DNA of 33,451 bases from Bacteroidales bacterium. GTDB taxonomy: Bacteria; Bacteroidota; Bacteroidia; Bacteroidales; JAADJA01. Below the pieces are notes generated by a model. That model saw nothing but the letters and a program-made list of their open reading frames with translations. It was not told where the DNA came from and searched no databases. The DNA lies in NCBI GenBank assembly GCA_020438135.1, contig JAGQVF010000057.1, positions 1-33,451 of the forward strand. Reading direction: 5' to 3'. The position numbers and the translations under genes were made by a program. Every line of letters starts with the position of its first letter. Positions within the stretch are counted from its first letter, which is position 1. Below are positions 1-8,948 of this stretch, piece after piece.

Positions 1-1853
1 ACATGATAATATTGATAGGTTTTACTCTGATGGATCACACCACCTCCCGAATTGAAATTACGCGCTTGCGCACTGGTACTGTTGTTCTGTGTTGAGCTCC
101 AGTAGGTAGCTATGCCGTTCAGGTTACCCAGTCCGTTCAGGTAAAGATTGTTATAAACCAATTGCAGTTCACCGTTGGAAGGAAGAAACCAATCATCGAA
201 ACCGTTAAGTGAATAATCCGCGGCTTTGCGGGCTGCAATTCCTGCGGATCCACAATTGTTGAGGATTGATTCTGTGTTTTCAAATCCATAGCCGATATCA
301 AAATTATTGGCATTGGGTATGAGTGTGCCGTTGCAACCCCATCCTGCCGAAACACCCGGGAAAGAACTCTGATCCGTTGGTGCAGCTTCAAGATAACGCC
401 AGCCGTTGCTGTACGAACCTTTGTCGTAAAAAACGATACCACCGGCAGGCCCTGCATCTCCGATCATATAGCTGGAATTGGTTTGAAAAGAAACCTGGTT
501 GCCGAACATGGTACCGATCTCATTGGTGGCAAAAGCTCTTACATAATAGGTTTGTCCGATCTGAAGACCGGTCAGGTCGATAGTGAAACTGCCGGTTCCG
601 CTTCCAGATTCAATGATGCTATCGTTGAAGGTCGGGAAAGGATTCAATGAAAAAACGATTCCACGGCTTGTTACTTCACTTCCCCCATCGCTGATCACTT
701 CGCCTCCGACGGTAGCAGAAGCAGGTGAAATATTCGTGGCATCATCTGTTTGGATAGTGGCATATCCGACTCCTGACCATTCCGGAACTCCTTCCGTGTT
801 GATCTGCAGGATCTGCCCCGGGTTGCCAATAGGGACAAACTGCCATTCATCGCCGTCCCAAAAAAGCATATCGCCGGGATCATTTCCATCGGGGGCCACT
901 CCCTGCGGGCCCTGCGGACCGGTTACATAACCTGCATTCAGTGTTTCACCGGAGCTTAGCACAACATACAAACTATCACCGATCACTTCTGTTGTATCAA
1001 TCCCAATTCCATCATCACCATCCTCACCGGACATTCCTTGCAGACCTGTGACATAACCTGCTGTAAGCGTTTCACCGGAACTAAGCGTTATGTATAAACT
1101 GTCGCCGATCACTTCGGCACTGGTGATTCCAATTCCGTCATTGCCATCTGCACCCGGCAAGCCCTGCGGTCCGGTGACATAACCTGCCGTTATCGTTTCA
1201 CCGTTGGTGAGGGATACATAGAGGCTGTCATCTACTACTTCGGCATAATTGATACCGATCCCATCATCGCCATCATCGCCGGGAATTCCCTGTGGTCCTT
1301 GAGGGCCGGTGACAAATCCTGCAGTCAGGGTTTCCCCATTGGTTAGTGTAACATACAAGCTATCCCCGATCACTTCAGCATTTTCAATTCCCACGCCATC
1401 ATCGCCCGGCTCTCCCTGAGGACCTTCCGGACCCGGTGTGCCGGATTCTTCCGCATACAAAGCATAGGGTACAGAGAGAAACTGACTGGTTCCGGTAATG
1501 GTATAATTTGTTCCTCCCTCAGGATCGGTTTCGGTTTTGATAAAATAGGGCCCGTCCGACCAGTCGATTTCGTCAAGATTGCCGGAAACAGTATTCCCAT
1601 CCCCGATTTCAAGGGAAACCAGCCCGCTGGCATTGGTTTGCGGAGTGTGCGTTTCAATAAAAACAGAAGTACCTGAAGCTGTTCCCTGCAGGATAGTGAT
1701 ACGGATGCCAACCTCCGAATCGATGAGCAATTGTCCTTCAGCATCCCTGATGACTGCCTGGTAACTCATTTTTTGGGGTGCTTGCGCATTGAGAGGATTG
1801 AAATTAAATAATGCGAATAATGCTATAATCGTGAGGTAAATTCTGAAATTCAT
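1..1853 (-). CDS. Collagen-like repeat surface protein with Lcl-type C-terminal domain (3' end missing)
   Basis: The frame stays open from the ATG at 1853 to the window edge, about 617 codons. Residues 1-24 form a signal peptide ending LNAQ. A small N-terminal domain follows (motifs MSYQAVIRD and SVPYALYAE, common in Bacteroidota tail-fibre-like proteins), then four collagen-type segments with Gly-X-Y triplets (GPQG, PGDDG). Next comes a fibronectin-like domain (TVGGEVISDGG, YYVRAFATNEIG) and finally a DUF1566/Lcl C-terminal domain (AGPAGGIVFYDKG, GWRYLEAAP, WFLPSNGEL, YWSSTQ). The Lcl domain normally ends a few residues after the last visible part (QSKTYQYYH), so only a short tail is missing. 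Family knowledge: collagen-plus-Lcl proteins are adhesins, as in Legionella Lcl. An adhesive surface role here is inference. The gene lies 52 bp downstream of the T9SS cargo gene at 1906-2400 and is probably co-transcribed with it. Confidence 0.85.
   Translation of the reverse strand, partial: MNFRIYLTIIALFALFNFNPLNAQAPQKMSYQAVIRDAEGQLLIDSEVGIRITILQGTASGTSVFIETHTPQTNASGLVSLEIGDGNTVSGNLDEIDWSDGPYFIKTETDPEGGTNYTITGTSQFLSVPYALYAEESGTPGPEGPQGEPGDDGVGIENAEVIGDSLYVTLTNGETLTAGFVTGPQGPQGIPGDDGDDGIGINYAEVVDDSLYVSLTNGETITAGYVTGPQGLPGADGNDGIGITSAEVIGDSLYITLSSGETLTAGYVTGLQGMSGEDGDDGIGIDTTEVIGDSLYVVLSSGETLNAGYVTGPQGPQGVAPDGNDPGDMLFWDGDEWQFVPIGNPGQILQINTEGVPEWSGVGYATIQTDDATNISPASATVGGEVISDGGSEVTSRGIVFSLNPFPTFNDSIIESGSGTGSFTIDLTGLQIGQTYYVRAFATNEIGTMFGNQVSFQTNSSYMIGDAGPAGGIVFYDKGSYSNGWRYLEAAPTDQSSFPGVSAGWGCNGTLIPNANNFDIGYGFENTESILNNCGSAGIAARKAADYSLNGFDDWFLPSNGELQLVYNNLYLNGLGNLNGIATYWSSTQNNSTSAQARNFNSGGGVIHQSKTYQYYH
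931..1443 (-). repeat. Four tandem collagen/beta-segment repeats of 126-135 bp
   Basis: The same segment recurs with starts near 931, 1057, 1183 and 1318, so the unit is 126 bp (42 codons), with one spacing of 135 bp because of an extra Gly-X-Y triplet group. Each unit encodes a triplet run (GPQG.PGDDG) followed by GIGI...AEVIGDSLYVTL and a GETLTAGYVTG strand. The repeats diverge mainly at third codon positions. Confidence 0.85.
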
Positions 1854-1905
1854 AATTGTACTTTGATAATTTCGTCAATTAAATCTTTACTGTTTTAAAG
1901 GCTTA

Positions 1906-2400
1906 TCAGTTCTTAATAATTTTAAAAACCTTTTGTTTTATATCACTTTTAATAATAGTTAGTAAATACATTCCTTTGGGCCTTGCAGCAAGCCTGAATG
2001 TTGTATTTGATTTTGTAATTTTTCCTTTTTCAATCGTTTCGCCCCGCTCGCTAACCAGCAAATAATAAAGCTCGCTCACATGCTTTTCGTCAACTTCCAA
2101 TAGCAATTGGTCGGTGGTGGGATTGGGAAATACTTTTAAATGAATGCTTTCTGATAACACCGACCCGATATCCGTAATGACGTAGATCTCGAAAGGTTGT
2201 TGCACACCTTCCGTTATTTTTCCTGTTGAATCATCATACGATTGGTAGAAGGTTTGTCCGATTGTGTAACTGACAGTACCACCCGTTCCTGAAGATTCTC
2301 CGGCTGTTGGCGAAACTGTTTGTTGTGCATTGAGACCAACTATTGTGATAGAAAAAAGAAAAAATATAAAACCCTTTACAATGAATATTATGTGCTTCAT
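1906..2400 (-). CDS. Small secreted protein with T9SS type A sorting domain
   Basis: About 164 residues from the Met at 2400 (MKHIIFIVKGF); an ATG four codons upstream (2412) is possible, but the later start gives the more usual signal peptide. A hydrophobic signal ends near GLNAQ. The mature part begins QTVSPTAGESSGTGGTVSYTIGQ, runs to GVQQPFEIYV, then leads into a sorting domain (FPNPTTDQLLLEV, then PKGMYLLTI and KVFKIIKN). This compact family is common in Bacteroidota, often just upstream of large surface proteins. The sorting domain implies T9SS export and attachment to or release from the cell surface. No catalytic motif is visible. It is the likely first gene of a two-gene unit with the collagen-like gene. 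Confidence 0.85.
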   Translation of the reverse strand: MKHIIFIVKGFIFFLFSITIVGLNAQQTVSPTAGESSGTGGTVSYTIGQTFYQSYDDSTGKITEGVQQPFEIYVITDIGSVLSESIHLKVFPNPTTDQLLLEVDEKHVSELYYLLVSERGETIEKGKITKSNTTFRLAARPKGMYLLTIIKSDIKQKVFKIIKN

Positions 2401-2748
2401 TCCTATTATCATCTTTGTCGTACTTAATTTTCAATGTTCATTCCCTAACTGGAATTTGATTCCCTTTCGTAATGAATCATTTCAGCAAAAATAAAAATTT
2501 CTGTTGCTAAAAAAAATTCGCGGGGTCAATTAGCAGGCTAACCGCAAGGTGTAGCAATTTATTCCCAATTTCGAGAATTCTCTACAAATAAAATGGTACT
2601 AAATTCTTTACACTTATGTTATAGTTGGAACCCCATATCCTCAAACAACCCGGGTGTTGAGATTAATAATCTATTTGATGTGTGAAATGTCGGTTACATG
2701 TGGTGTAATGGTTTGGCATTTGGTCATATACCCAAAAATTGAGATACT
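2401..2748. other. Divergent intergenic region, no gene seen
   Basis: 348 bp of AT-rich sequence between the start of the minus-strand T9SS gene and the plus-strand CsbD-like gene. It must carry both promoters. I found no convincing -33 TTTG / -7 TAnnTTTG pair with the 19-21 bp spacing used by the Bacteroidota primary sigma factor; the nearest is TTTG at 2674 with TACATGTG at 2695, where the spacing is only 17. No hairpin or RNA gene is evident. Confidence 0.5.
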
Positions 2749-2934
2749 ATGAATACTTTGAAAATTCAAAATAACTGGCCCGGAATACGGGATAGACTGA
2801 AAGAAAAATATGACCACCTCACTGATGACGATCTGAATTTCAGAGAGGGCGAAGAGGATAAACTCCTTGTGAGGCTTGAGCAAAAGACAGGCAGGCGCCG
2901 TGAAGCGCTGATTGAAGAGATCAACCAAATGTAA
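2749..2934 (+). CDS. CsbD-like stress protein
   Basis: 61 residues matching the CsbD/YjbJ family in length and pattern. NNWPGIRDRLKEKY corresponds to the family's NW...K.K.K..., LTDDDLNF to its LTDDD, and EGEEDKLLVRLEQKTG to the G..D.L...Q...G segment. Family members are small hydrophilic proteins with predicted helical structure, induced by general stress (sigma-B in Bacillus, stationary phase or osmotic stress in E. coli); their biochemical role is not known. No signal peptide, so cytoplasmic. It is followed after 28 bp by an MscS-type channel, so the pair may form an osmotic or envelope stress operon (inference). Confidence 0.85.
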   Translation: MNTLKIQNNWPGIRDRLKEKYDHLTDDDLNFREGEEDKLLVRLEQKTGRRREALIEEINQM

Positions 2935-2962
2935 ATTGTATCGGTAACGTAAAGCAAAATTC

Positions 2963-3880
2963 ATGTTTAAAGATATAGGTGATGCCTATAAAGTGCTTGT
3001 AGACAAGCTTGAAGGCTGGCTGGATACGGCCATTGCTATGCTCCCCAATTTTGTGGTAGCTGTTTTGGTTCTGATTATATTTGTTTTGCTGGGGAAACTT
3101 TTCCGAAAGTTGTTCAGGAGAACCCTGGGAAGATTATCTCACAATGTTTCAGTAAACCGGCTGGTCGAATCTATGATCAGGATCATATTTGTAATTGTAG
3201 GGCTGTTTGTCGCATTGGGTATCATGAATCTTGATAAAACGGTAACGTCGCTGCTGGCTGGTGTTGGCATTATTGGATTAGCACTTGGTTTTGCATTTCA
3301 GGATGCGGCTGCCAATTTTATTTCCGGCATTTATCTTGCGATCAAAAGCCCAATCAATGTAGGTGATATAATTGAGGTGAGTGATAGTTTCGGGAAAGTT
3401 AAAAAAATCGGCCTGCGTGCCACTACCATTCTTTCCTTTCAGGGGCAGGATATTGTTGTACCGAATCGATTGATCTTTGAAGATTCTTATACTCATTTTA
3501 CCATCAATGGAGAACAACGAATTGATCTGGAAGTTGGTGTTTCGTATGGCGATGATCTCGAAAAGGTTGAAAAGGTCACGCTCGATGCTATCAATAGTCT
3601 GGACTTTATTAAGAAAGATAAACCCGTTGATCTGTATTACAGTGAATTCGGAAACAGTTCTATAAACTTCACCATACGATATTGGGTGGAAATGGGAAAA
3701 AGAAAGGATTACCTGAAAGGATTAAGTGAAGGTGTTAAAGCGATCAAAAAGGCTTACGATCAAAATGATATTACCATTCCTTTCCCTATTCGCACATTGG
3801 ACTTTGGTATCAAAGGGGGTGAAAAACTGAACGAAATGTGGCCGGAGCAAAAGAAAAACGGCAACATGGATGTTACATGA
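2963..3880 (+). CDS. MscS-family mechanosensitive channel
   Basis: 305 residues, close to E. coli MscS (286). Three membrane segments are visible, at about 25-45 (LPNFVVAVLVLIIFVLLG), about 70-90 (IRIIFVIVGLFVALGI) and about 96-125. The last is the pore-lining TM3 with the Gly/Ala-rich pattern LLAGVGIIGLALGFAFQD followed by AANFISGIYL. The beta domain (INVGDIIEV, GKVKKIGLRATTI, VVPNRLI) and the C-terminal alpha/beta domain ending ITIPFPIRTLDF complete the family fold. It opens under membrane tension to release solutes during hypo-osmotic shock. It ends with TGA and lies 28 bp after the CsbD-like gene. The short tail after IRTLDF (about 24 residues, charged) is unremarkable. Confidence 0.93.
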   Translation: MFKDIGDAYKVLVDKLEGWLDTAIAMLPNFVVAVLVLIIFVLLGKLFRKLFRRTLGRLSHNVSVNRLVESMIRIIFVIVGLFVALGIMNLDKTVTSLLAGVGIIGLALGFAFQDAAANFISGIYLAIKSPINVGDIIEVSDSFGKVKKIGLRATTILSFQGQDIVVPNRLIFEDSYTHFTINGEQRIDLEVGVSYGDDLEKVEKVTLDAINSLDFIKKDKPVDLYYSEFGNSSINFTIRYWVEMGKRKDYLKGLSEGVKAIKKAYDQNDITIPFPIRTLDFGIKGGEKLNEMWPEQKKNGNMDVT

Positions 3881-4084
3881 TCGTTTGCATTTAATTAAAT
3901 GTTAATCCGCTATGATACCACTCAACAAAATTTCTAGCTGATCCTGCTGATTTGCGCAGGCAGTTTGAATATCAGTGTTTTCTGCGATATATGAGAGAAA
4001 AGTATCTTCAGAGGCTTTATCTGATACTTAAGCAGATAATCAAATTAATTATACACGGTGTCAAAGCCAGATCTATAAAGATGA

Positions 4085-5143
4085 TTATTTACTGTTGTTA
4101 CCAAACTTACTGCTCAACAACAAGCCGAGGGGCTTTAGAGGTTCAATGGCGTCCAGAATCACTTTGATGATTGCCAGAATTGGAATAAACAAGATCATTC
4201 CCGGAATACCCCACACATAACCACCAACCAGCAGGGCTATCAATGCAAATAGAGGATTCAGACTAACTCTTGATCCTACGATCTTTGGTGTTAGAAAATT
4301 ACCCTCTACCGTTTGAACCGTGGCGTACCAGGCCACAACAAGAACGGGTGTCCAAAGTGTGTCAGCATTTACCAGAGCATAGATGAATGGCAACAAACCA
4401 CCGATGAAGGTACCTATATAGGGAATTATGGCAAGTATAGCTGCAAAAAATCCAAACAGAAATGGAAAGTCGAGGCCGATGATCCATAAACCCAAACCGT
4501 TTAAAGTTCCAAGAATGAGTATGATTATACTCAATCCAACAAAATAATCTTTCACAACTTTGCGGATGTCAACCATCACATGGGCAACGTATTCCCTGCG
4601 ATGATCAGGTACATTTGACAAGATGAAATTTTTAAAGGAGGTTCGGTATAAAAGGAAAAGAAAAGTGTAAACAAACACCAGTGTCAGCGAAACTATGAAA
4701 TTTGAAGTGGAGGCAATGGTTTGCTGAAGTATGTCGGTCGGTTGAATTATATTTTTTTGGTTATCGTCGGGTAGGATTTTTTCGAGCTCAAGACCCTGAT
4801 TGGCAAACCAGGAATCAACCATGGAAATAAAATCGTGGTATACTTTGGTTAGATTGTCGCCAAAATGCCTCAGGTTCTCGAACAGATTATAAAACTGTGT
4901 TCCAAAGAAAAAACCTATTCCGGCGATAATAATGATGACTGATAAAAAAGTCAACAGGATAGAGATCAGGCGGTTGGTCCTTTTCTCAATAAACTCGCAA
5001 ACCGGAAGCAATAACAACGAAAAAAACAAAGCAAAAACCAATGGGATAAGCAGTGGACTGCCAAAATAAACCACAGCAAACGCAAAGGTGGCGACTATCA
5101 CTATTTTGTAAACCTTATTCAGGTCGTAATTAATGAAATTCAT
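4085..5143 (-). CDS. AI-2E family (PerM/TqsA-type) membrane permease
   Basis: 352 residues with about seven or eight membrane segments. The N-terminal pair (about 15-45 and 58-85) is followed by an extended soluble loop, about residues 90-155, then the conserved C-terminal half with DYFVGLSIIILILGTLNGLG, LAIIPYIGTFIGGLLP and GNFLTPKIVGSRVSLNPL, the signature region of the AI-2E family (PF01594). Characterised relatives include TqsA (autoinducer-2 export in E. coli) and sodium/proton antiporters, so the substrate cannot be predicted from family membership. It converges with the MscS gene, and no clear terminator lies between them. Its upstream neighbour on the same strand is 176 bp away. Confidence 0.9.
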   Translation of the reverse strand: MNFINYDLNKVYKIVIVATFAFAVVYFGSPLLIPLVFALFFSLLLLPVCEFIEKRTNRLISILLTFLSVIIIIAGIGFFFGTQFYNLFENLRHFGDNLTKVYHDFISMVDSWFANQGLELEKILPDDNQKNIIQPTDILQQTIASTSNFIVSLTLVFVYTFLFLLYRTSFKNFILSNVPDHRREYVAHVMVDIRKVVKDYFVGLSIIILILGTLNGLGLWIIGLDFPFLFGFFAAILAIIPYIGTFIGGLLPFIYALVNADTLWTPVLVVAWYATVQTVEGNFLTPKIVGSRVSLNPLFALIALLVGGYVWGIPGMILFIPILAIIKVILDAIEPLKPLGLLLSSKFGNNSK

Positions 5144-5319
5144 TTTTGTAATTCGTTAAGTTTAGTACAAATTTTTGCAGTCAATAATCAAACCAGTAAT
5201 AATTACGAAAAAGTTTGAATTTCATTTCCAGTCACAAAAATCTATATTCACTGAAAAATATACGAAGTGTTGGTTGTAGTTTTATTAAATAAAAAATTGC
5301 CCAGTATCGAAAATGAAAT

Positions 5320-6567
5320 TCAATATTGAATTTTTAAAAGTTTTCCGGTTTCAGAAGAATTGTTTTTTGTAAACCTGTAATAATACATGCCCGGTCGGGC
5401 CTCACGACCCGAATCTTTATTGCCATCCCATGACAAGGTGTAATTCCCTTTCCTGAGGTTTTGATGAACTACTGTGCGAACAACAATTCCTTGTTCATCT
5501 AAAATCTCAAGATGTACAAAACATGGTTGTGTAATTTTAAAATGAAACTGTGTTTTGTTGTGAAACGGATTCGGGAAATTGTGAATGGCAGCCGATGAAA
5601 TAGTGATTTCTTGATCTCCTGTTGTTTCAATTTCTCTTTCCCATAAGCCATTACTGCTGATGGCAAGAATTCGCCCTTCCTGCACAACGAGTTCTCCGAT
5701 TATATTCATGAATGTCAAACCACCTCCGAAGTTTTCCCAATTTTGACCTTCATCAAAAGAATGGTAAATTCCGGATCCACCAAATTTCAGAGAAGAAATT
5801 AACTGGTCGCCAACCCTTACAATCCCGGCATTATAGGGATCAGGAGGCAGCCCTTCGCTGCGGTTTTCCCACGTGGCACCATCGTTTTCTGACAACCACA
5901 TTCCATGGATTGTTCCGCACCAGAGTTTACCGGGTTCCGACATGAAGCAGATGGTAGGTTGGCCGATGGTCATATCCGTCCAGGTAATGCCACCATCTGT
6001 TGACTGATACCCGTAGGGAGTATTTATCGATTCTCTTGCAGCGAACAGTATCCCGTTGTGATTAATAATATGCTGCGGATAAACGTGTGCCCCGGTGATA
6101 TTGGATTCTTCCCAGGTTTCGCCCCAATCGGAAGAGCGGTAAATGCCTGTGAACGCGCCTGTAATTAAAATGCCTTCATGCTTATAGATCGACTTTGCAA
6201 AGGCATATATCGCGCCATTTCCAACGAAAATACCAGTACTTTTCTTTTGCCAGTTCTCACCCTTATCGAGTGAGCGATAAATGCCATCAGTGGTGGCTGC
6301 AAAAATCGTATCGCCCTTGACCAAAAGCTGGCTGATTTGTTTGGCCTGAGTTGATATTAATCCATTGTTGAGTTGAACCCACGTTATGCCGTTGTCCTTT
6401 GACTGGTAAATTCCCTGGTTTGCGTGACCAAGATATATGGTGTCCTGTTGGGTAACGATATCATTGATGTAGCCGGTAGGAGCAGATGGGTGTTGTATCC
6501 ATTGCGCCATAACGTTGAACGATGTAAACAGGATGACCGTGAAACATAAACTGTAAAAACCTTTCAT
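5320..6567 (-). CDS. BNR/sortilin-like beta-propeller protein with T9SS sorting domain
   Basis: 415 residues. The signal peptide ends near NVMAQ. Repeated motifs such as GIYQSKDNGITWVQLNNGL, GIYRSLDKGENW, GIYRSSDWGETWEES, GMWLSENDGATW and IYHSFDEGQNWENF are Asp-box/BNR-type propeller blades spanning about residues 20-310. The C-terminus from about 325 (NFPNPFHNKTQFHFKI, then LRKGNYTLSWDGNKDSG and RPGMYYYRF) is a FlgD-like Ig/T9SS type A sorting domain. It is probably surface-attached or released by T9SS. Asp-box propellers occur in glycosidases and in binding or structural proteins; no catalytic residues could be assigned, so no enzyme activity is claimed. An inverted repeat lies just upstream of its start (6576-6642). 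Confidence 0.85.
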   Translation of the reverse strand: MKGFYSLCFTVILFTSFNVMAQWIQHPSAPTGYINDIVTQQDTIYLGHANQGIYQSKDNGITWVQLNNGLISTQAKQISQLLVKGDTIFAATTDGIYRSLDKGENWQKKSTGIFVGNGAIYAFAKSIYKHEGILITGAFTGIYRSSDWGETWEESNITGAHVYPQHIINHNGILFAARESINTPYGYQSTDGGITWTDMTIGQPTICFMSEPGKLWCGTIHGMWLSENDGATWENRSEGLPPDPYNAGIVRVGDQLISSLKFGGSGIYHSFDEGQNWENFGGGLTFMNIIGELVVQEGRILAISSNGLWEREIETTGDQEITISSAAIHNFPNPFHNKTQFHFKITQPCFVHLEILDEQGIVVRTVVHQNLRKGNYTLSWDGNKDSGREARPGMYYYRFTKNNSSETGKLLKIQY

Positions 6568-6575
6568 AGTAAAAT

Positions 6576-6642
6576 TATCAAGTTGGTTATATATAAAAGA
6601 GAATAGAAAACATTTTGTTTATTCAGAATAACCAAACTGATA
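6576..6642. repeat. 15-nt imperfect inverted repeat in the leader of the BNR gene
   Basis: TATCAAGTTGGTTAT at 6576-6590 pairs with ATAACCAAACTGATA at 6628-6642 (13 of 15 positions complementary), separated by 37 AT-rich bases. It begins 8 bases upstream of the ATG at 6567 (minus strand), so it could be a 5' UTR hairpin or an operator. Function unknown. Confidence 0.5.
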
Positions 6643-6806
6643 ATCTTATTTTGAAAATTATCTGCCAGGCAAAATTATTTCCTTAAAAAAAAATAGGATT
6701 GACAATTTTATTGAAAATGATAAACTCCCGTGATAATTCTGTGATTTTTGACTTCCAATTTTGCAAACGAATTTAAAACTAAGTCTAACAATAAAAAAAG
6801 AACAAA

Positions 6807-8720
6807 ATGAAGACATTATCAATCACACTTTTTATCGTTATGAGTACCATGTTGAGTGCTCTGGGTTTCAATATCTCAGGTGTAGCTATCGATTCTGAAA
6901 CAGGTAATCCGATTACAAATATTGAACTGGGTTTAGAGGTACCCGGAACCTACAAATTTACCACCACCGGATCAGATGGTTCATTTACATTTTCCAATCT
7001 GTCGAATGGTATTTTTTTACTGTACTACTGGAATTCTGATTTTATCAATGGTTCTTATTATCTTCATCAGAATTACGGTGAAGTTGTGATAAATGGGGCT
7101 GACATAACGGGGATAACCTTTGAAATTGATCCACATCATCCGGTTTACGAAATCACCGGAACCATTTATGATGCTGCGACTGGTTTGCCAGTAAACAATT
7201 TGAATTATGCATTCAATATCGAGTGGGATGATCATCCTGAACAATGGGATATTTTTGTTCCAAACGCTGATGGATCTTTTACAATACCGGGTTTACCAGA
7301 TTGGAGTTATTCGCTTGAATGGTTCGGTAACAACGATTATGAAGCATCAGTTACCCCTGCAACTATTTTGAAATCCGGTCCTCAGCAGGTAGAAGTGGAT
7401 ATTTATCTCACACCTAAAAGTGGTCCTTTTATTTCAGGTGTTGTTCTGGACTACGATACTCAGGAACCTATTGAAATGGCTGGTCGCTCGCTTATTCTGT
7501 CCGATTTGCCCGCATCTCATTTTACTGAAACAGATGAAAACGGCGCGTTTATCTTCAATGGGTTGGAACCCGGAAGTTATTATAAGCTGGAGATCACTAC
7601 CGAAGATACTGCTTACATAAATGGCGAAGGATCTATTGTTTATTATCTTACGGTACCTCAGAATGGGTTAACAGGCGTGCAAATTTATCAGCATAAATTT
7701 GAAACAGTGCATGAAGTTACTGCAAATACAGAAGAGTTTACACCCGGAGAAACCAAGGTTATCGACTTTACGGTGGTTTATGATGATCCGGTTTATAATG
7801 AGATTTGGGGTGTGAAACTGATTTTACCTGATGGAGTTACAGCTGTTAGTACGCCCTCATTTGTCAACAATTCAGGTATTTCAACATTTTCACGCCAATA
7901 TCAGTGCAGCAGCAGTTCTCAACTTGTGTGGGAAGGTTATCATCAAACTTTTTATGGAGCACCTGCCGGTAACCTTGAGGTTTTGAATGAGGAAGCCAGC
8001 TCGGCCGTTTCTTTGCATTTTGATGAATCCTTAGCAGGACAATCAGTTGAGATCGGATATGAGATTTATTATACCTACACTTGTGTTTTGAATTATTTCA
8101 GTTATGGTTCGATCACACTGGAAGATGGTACTTCAAGTTTCTCAGGACCGGGAATCGTGAGTGGCTTTATCCGGGATGCCCAAACCAATGTGTCGATTGA
8201 TAATGTGGTTATAAAAACAGTATCGAATATGTACCAGGCTTCAGTCAACGAAACACCTTTTGGAGCTCATTATAGCCTGGGATTGCCCGCTGGCGTATAT
8301 TCGGTAATTTGTGAGGCAAAAGGTTATGAATCACAAATTTTGAGCGGAGTGAATATTGAAAATGGCCAGAAAATGACCCATACCTTTTACCTGGATCCGG
8401 TAGCATCCAAACAGGACCTAACAACAGTGGAGGCTAAACAAGACCAATATTTAAAATCAGAAACATTATCGAATGGGGTTTCATCTGCTGAAACGTTTAT
8501 ACAATTGTATCCCAATCCTGCAACAAACTATTTGAAAGTTAATTCAAATGAGGTAGTTTCTCAAGTTAAAATTCTTAATCGCTCAGGGCAGGTGGTCAAA
8601 GATTTGCAAACCTACTCACCAACATCTGAAATAGATATTTCTGATCTGACAGCGGGTTTGTATTTTGTGAATGTAATGACAAATCAAGGTGCTGAAGTTA
8701 AGAAATTAATTGTTCGATAG
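6807..8720 (+). CDS. Multidomain T9SS surface protein with carboxypeptidase-regulatory-like domains
   Basis: 637 residues. Signal peptide at 1-20, then at least four CarboxypepD_reg-like Ig folds, recognisable by G.v.D..tg.pi......v and D.nG.f.f..L..G.Y patterns: about 21 (NISGVAIDSETGNPI), 112 (YEITGTIYDAATGLPV), 207 (FISGVVLDYDTQEPI) and 449 (GIVSGFIRDAQTNVSI). Between the third and fourth is an unassigned beta-rich domain, about 295-445, with a pair of Cys residues. The C-terminus from about 555 (FIQLYPNPATNYLKV, AGLYFVNVMTNQG, KKLIVR) is a T9SS type A sorting domain. No catalytic site is visible; it is likely a structural or adhesive surface protein. A strong terminator follows, so it is probably monocistronic. 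Confidence 0.85.
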   Translation: MKTLSITLFIVMSTMLSALGFNISGVAIDSETGNPITNIELGLEVPGTYKFTTTGSDGSFTFSNLSNGIFLLYYWNSDFINGSYYLHQNYGEVVINGADITGITFEIDPHHPVYEITGTIYDAATGLPVNNLNYAFNIEWDDHPEQWDIFVPNADGSFTIPGLPDWSYSLEWFGNNDYEASVTPATILKSGPQQVEVDIYLTPKSGPFISGVVLDYDTQEPIEMAGRSLILSDLPASHFTETDENGAFIFNGLEPGSYYKLEITTEDTAYINGEGSIVYYLTVPQNGLTGVQIYQHKFETVHEVTANTEEFTPGETKVIDFTVVYDDPVYNEIWGVKLILPDGVTAVSTPSFVNNSGISTFSRQYQCSSSSQLVWEGYHQTFYGAPAGNLEVLNEEASSAVSLHFDESLAGQSVEIGYEIYYTYTCVLNYFSYGSITLEDGTSSFSGPGIVSGFIRDAQTNVSIDNVVIKTVSNMYQASVNETPFGAHYSLGLPAGVYSVICEAKGYESQILSGVNIENGQKMTHTFYLDPVASKQDLTTVEAKQDQYLKSETLSNGVSSAETFIQLYPNPATNYLKVNSNEVVSQVKILNRSGQVVKDLQTYSPTSEIDISDLTAGLYFVNVMTNQGAEVKKLIVR

Positions 8721-8746
8721 ATCGATCAACATCTGATGAGTTCAAT

Positions 8747-8776
8747 AAAGCTACCTTTTTTTAGGGTAGCTTTTTT
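8747..8776 (+). terminator. Rho-independent terminator
   Basis: AAAGCTACC (8747-8755) pairs perfectly with GGTAGCTTT (8765-8773), with a 9-base T-rich loop and a run of T downstream (8771-8776). It lies 26 bp after the stop of the 6807-8720 gene. Confidence 0.9.
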
Positions 8777-8948
8777 ATTTGATTTGAAGAAGGATTTTAA
8801 ATACAACCGCTTCTTAAAAACTTCTTCAGTAAGAAGTATCGTTTTAACAAATCATTTACAATTGTAAAAATTTGTTAACCACGGGCTGCAAAATGAAATT
8901 AGAGAAGTATATTTACGCCAATTCAACATGAATTAAACTGATTTAGAA

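Noticed and set aside
1370..1744. 124-codon minus-strand frame inside the collagen-like gene
   Set aside because: It is out of frame with the continuous collagen/Lcl coding frame, which explains the region fully.
4000..4029. Hairpin AAGTA...TACTT with inner TCAGA/TCTGA between convergent genes
   Set aside because: The stem is interrupted by a three-base bulge and no T run follows on either strand, so I do not call it a terminator.
3952..4167. 71-codon plus-strand frame between MscS and the AI-2E permease
   Set aside because: It overlaps the 3' end of the permease gene antisense and its product has no family-like pattern.
6699..6726. TTGACA-16 bp-TAAACT resembling a sigma-70 promoter upstream of 6807
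   Set aside because: The Bacteroidota primary sigma factor recognises a different consensus; the match in AT-rich DNA is not strong evidence.
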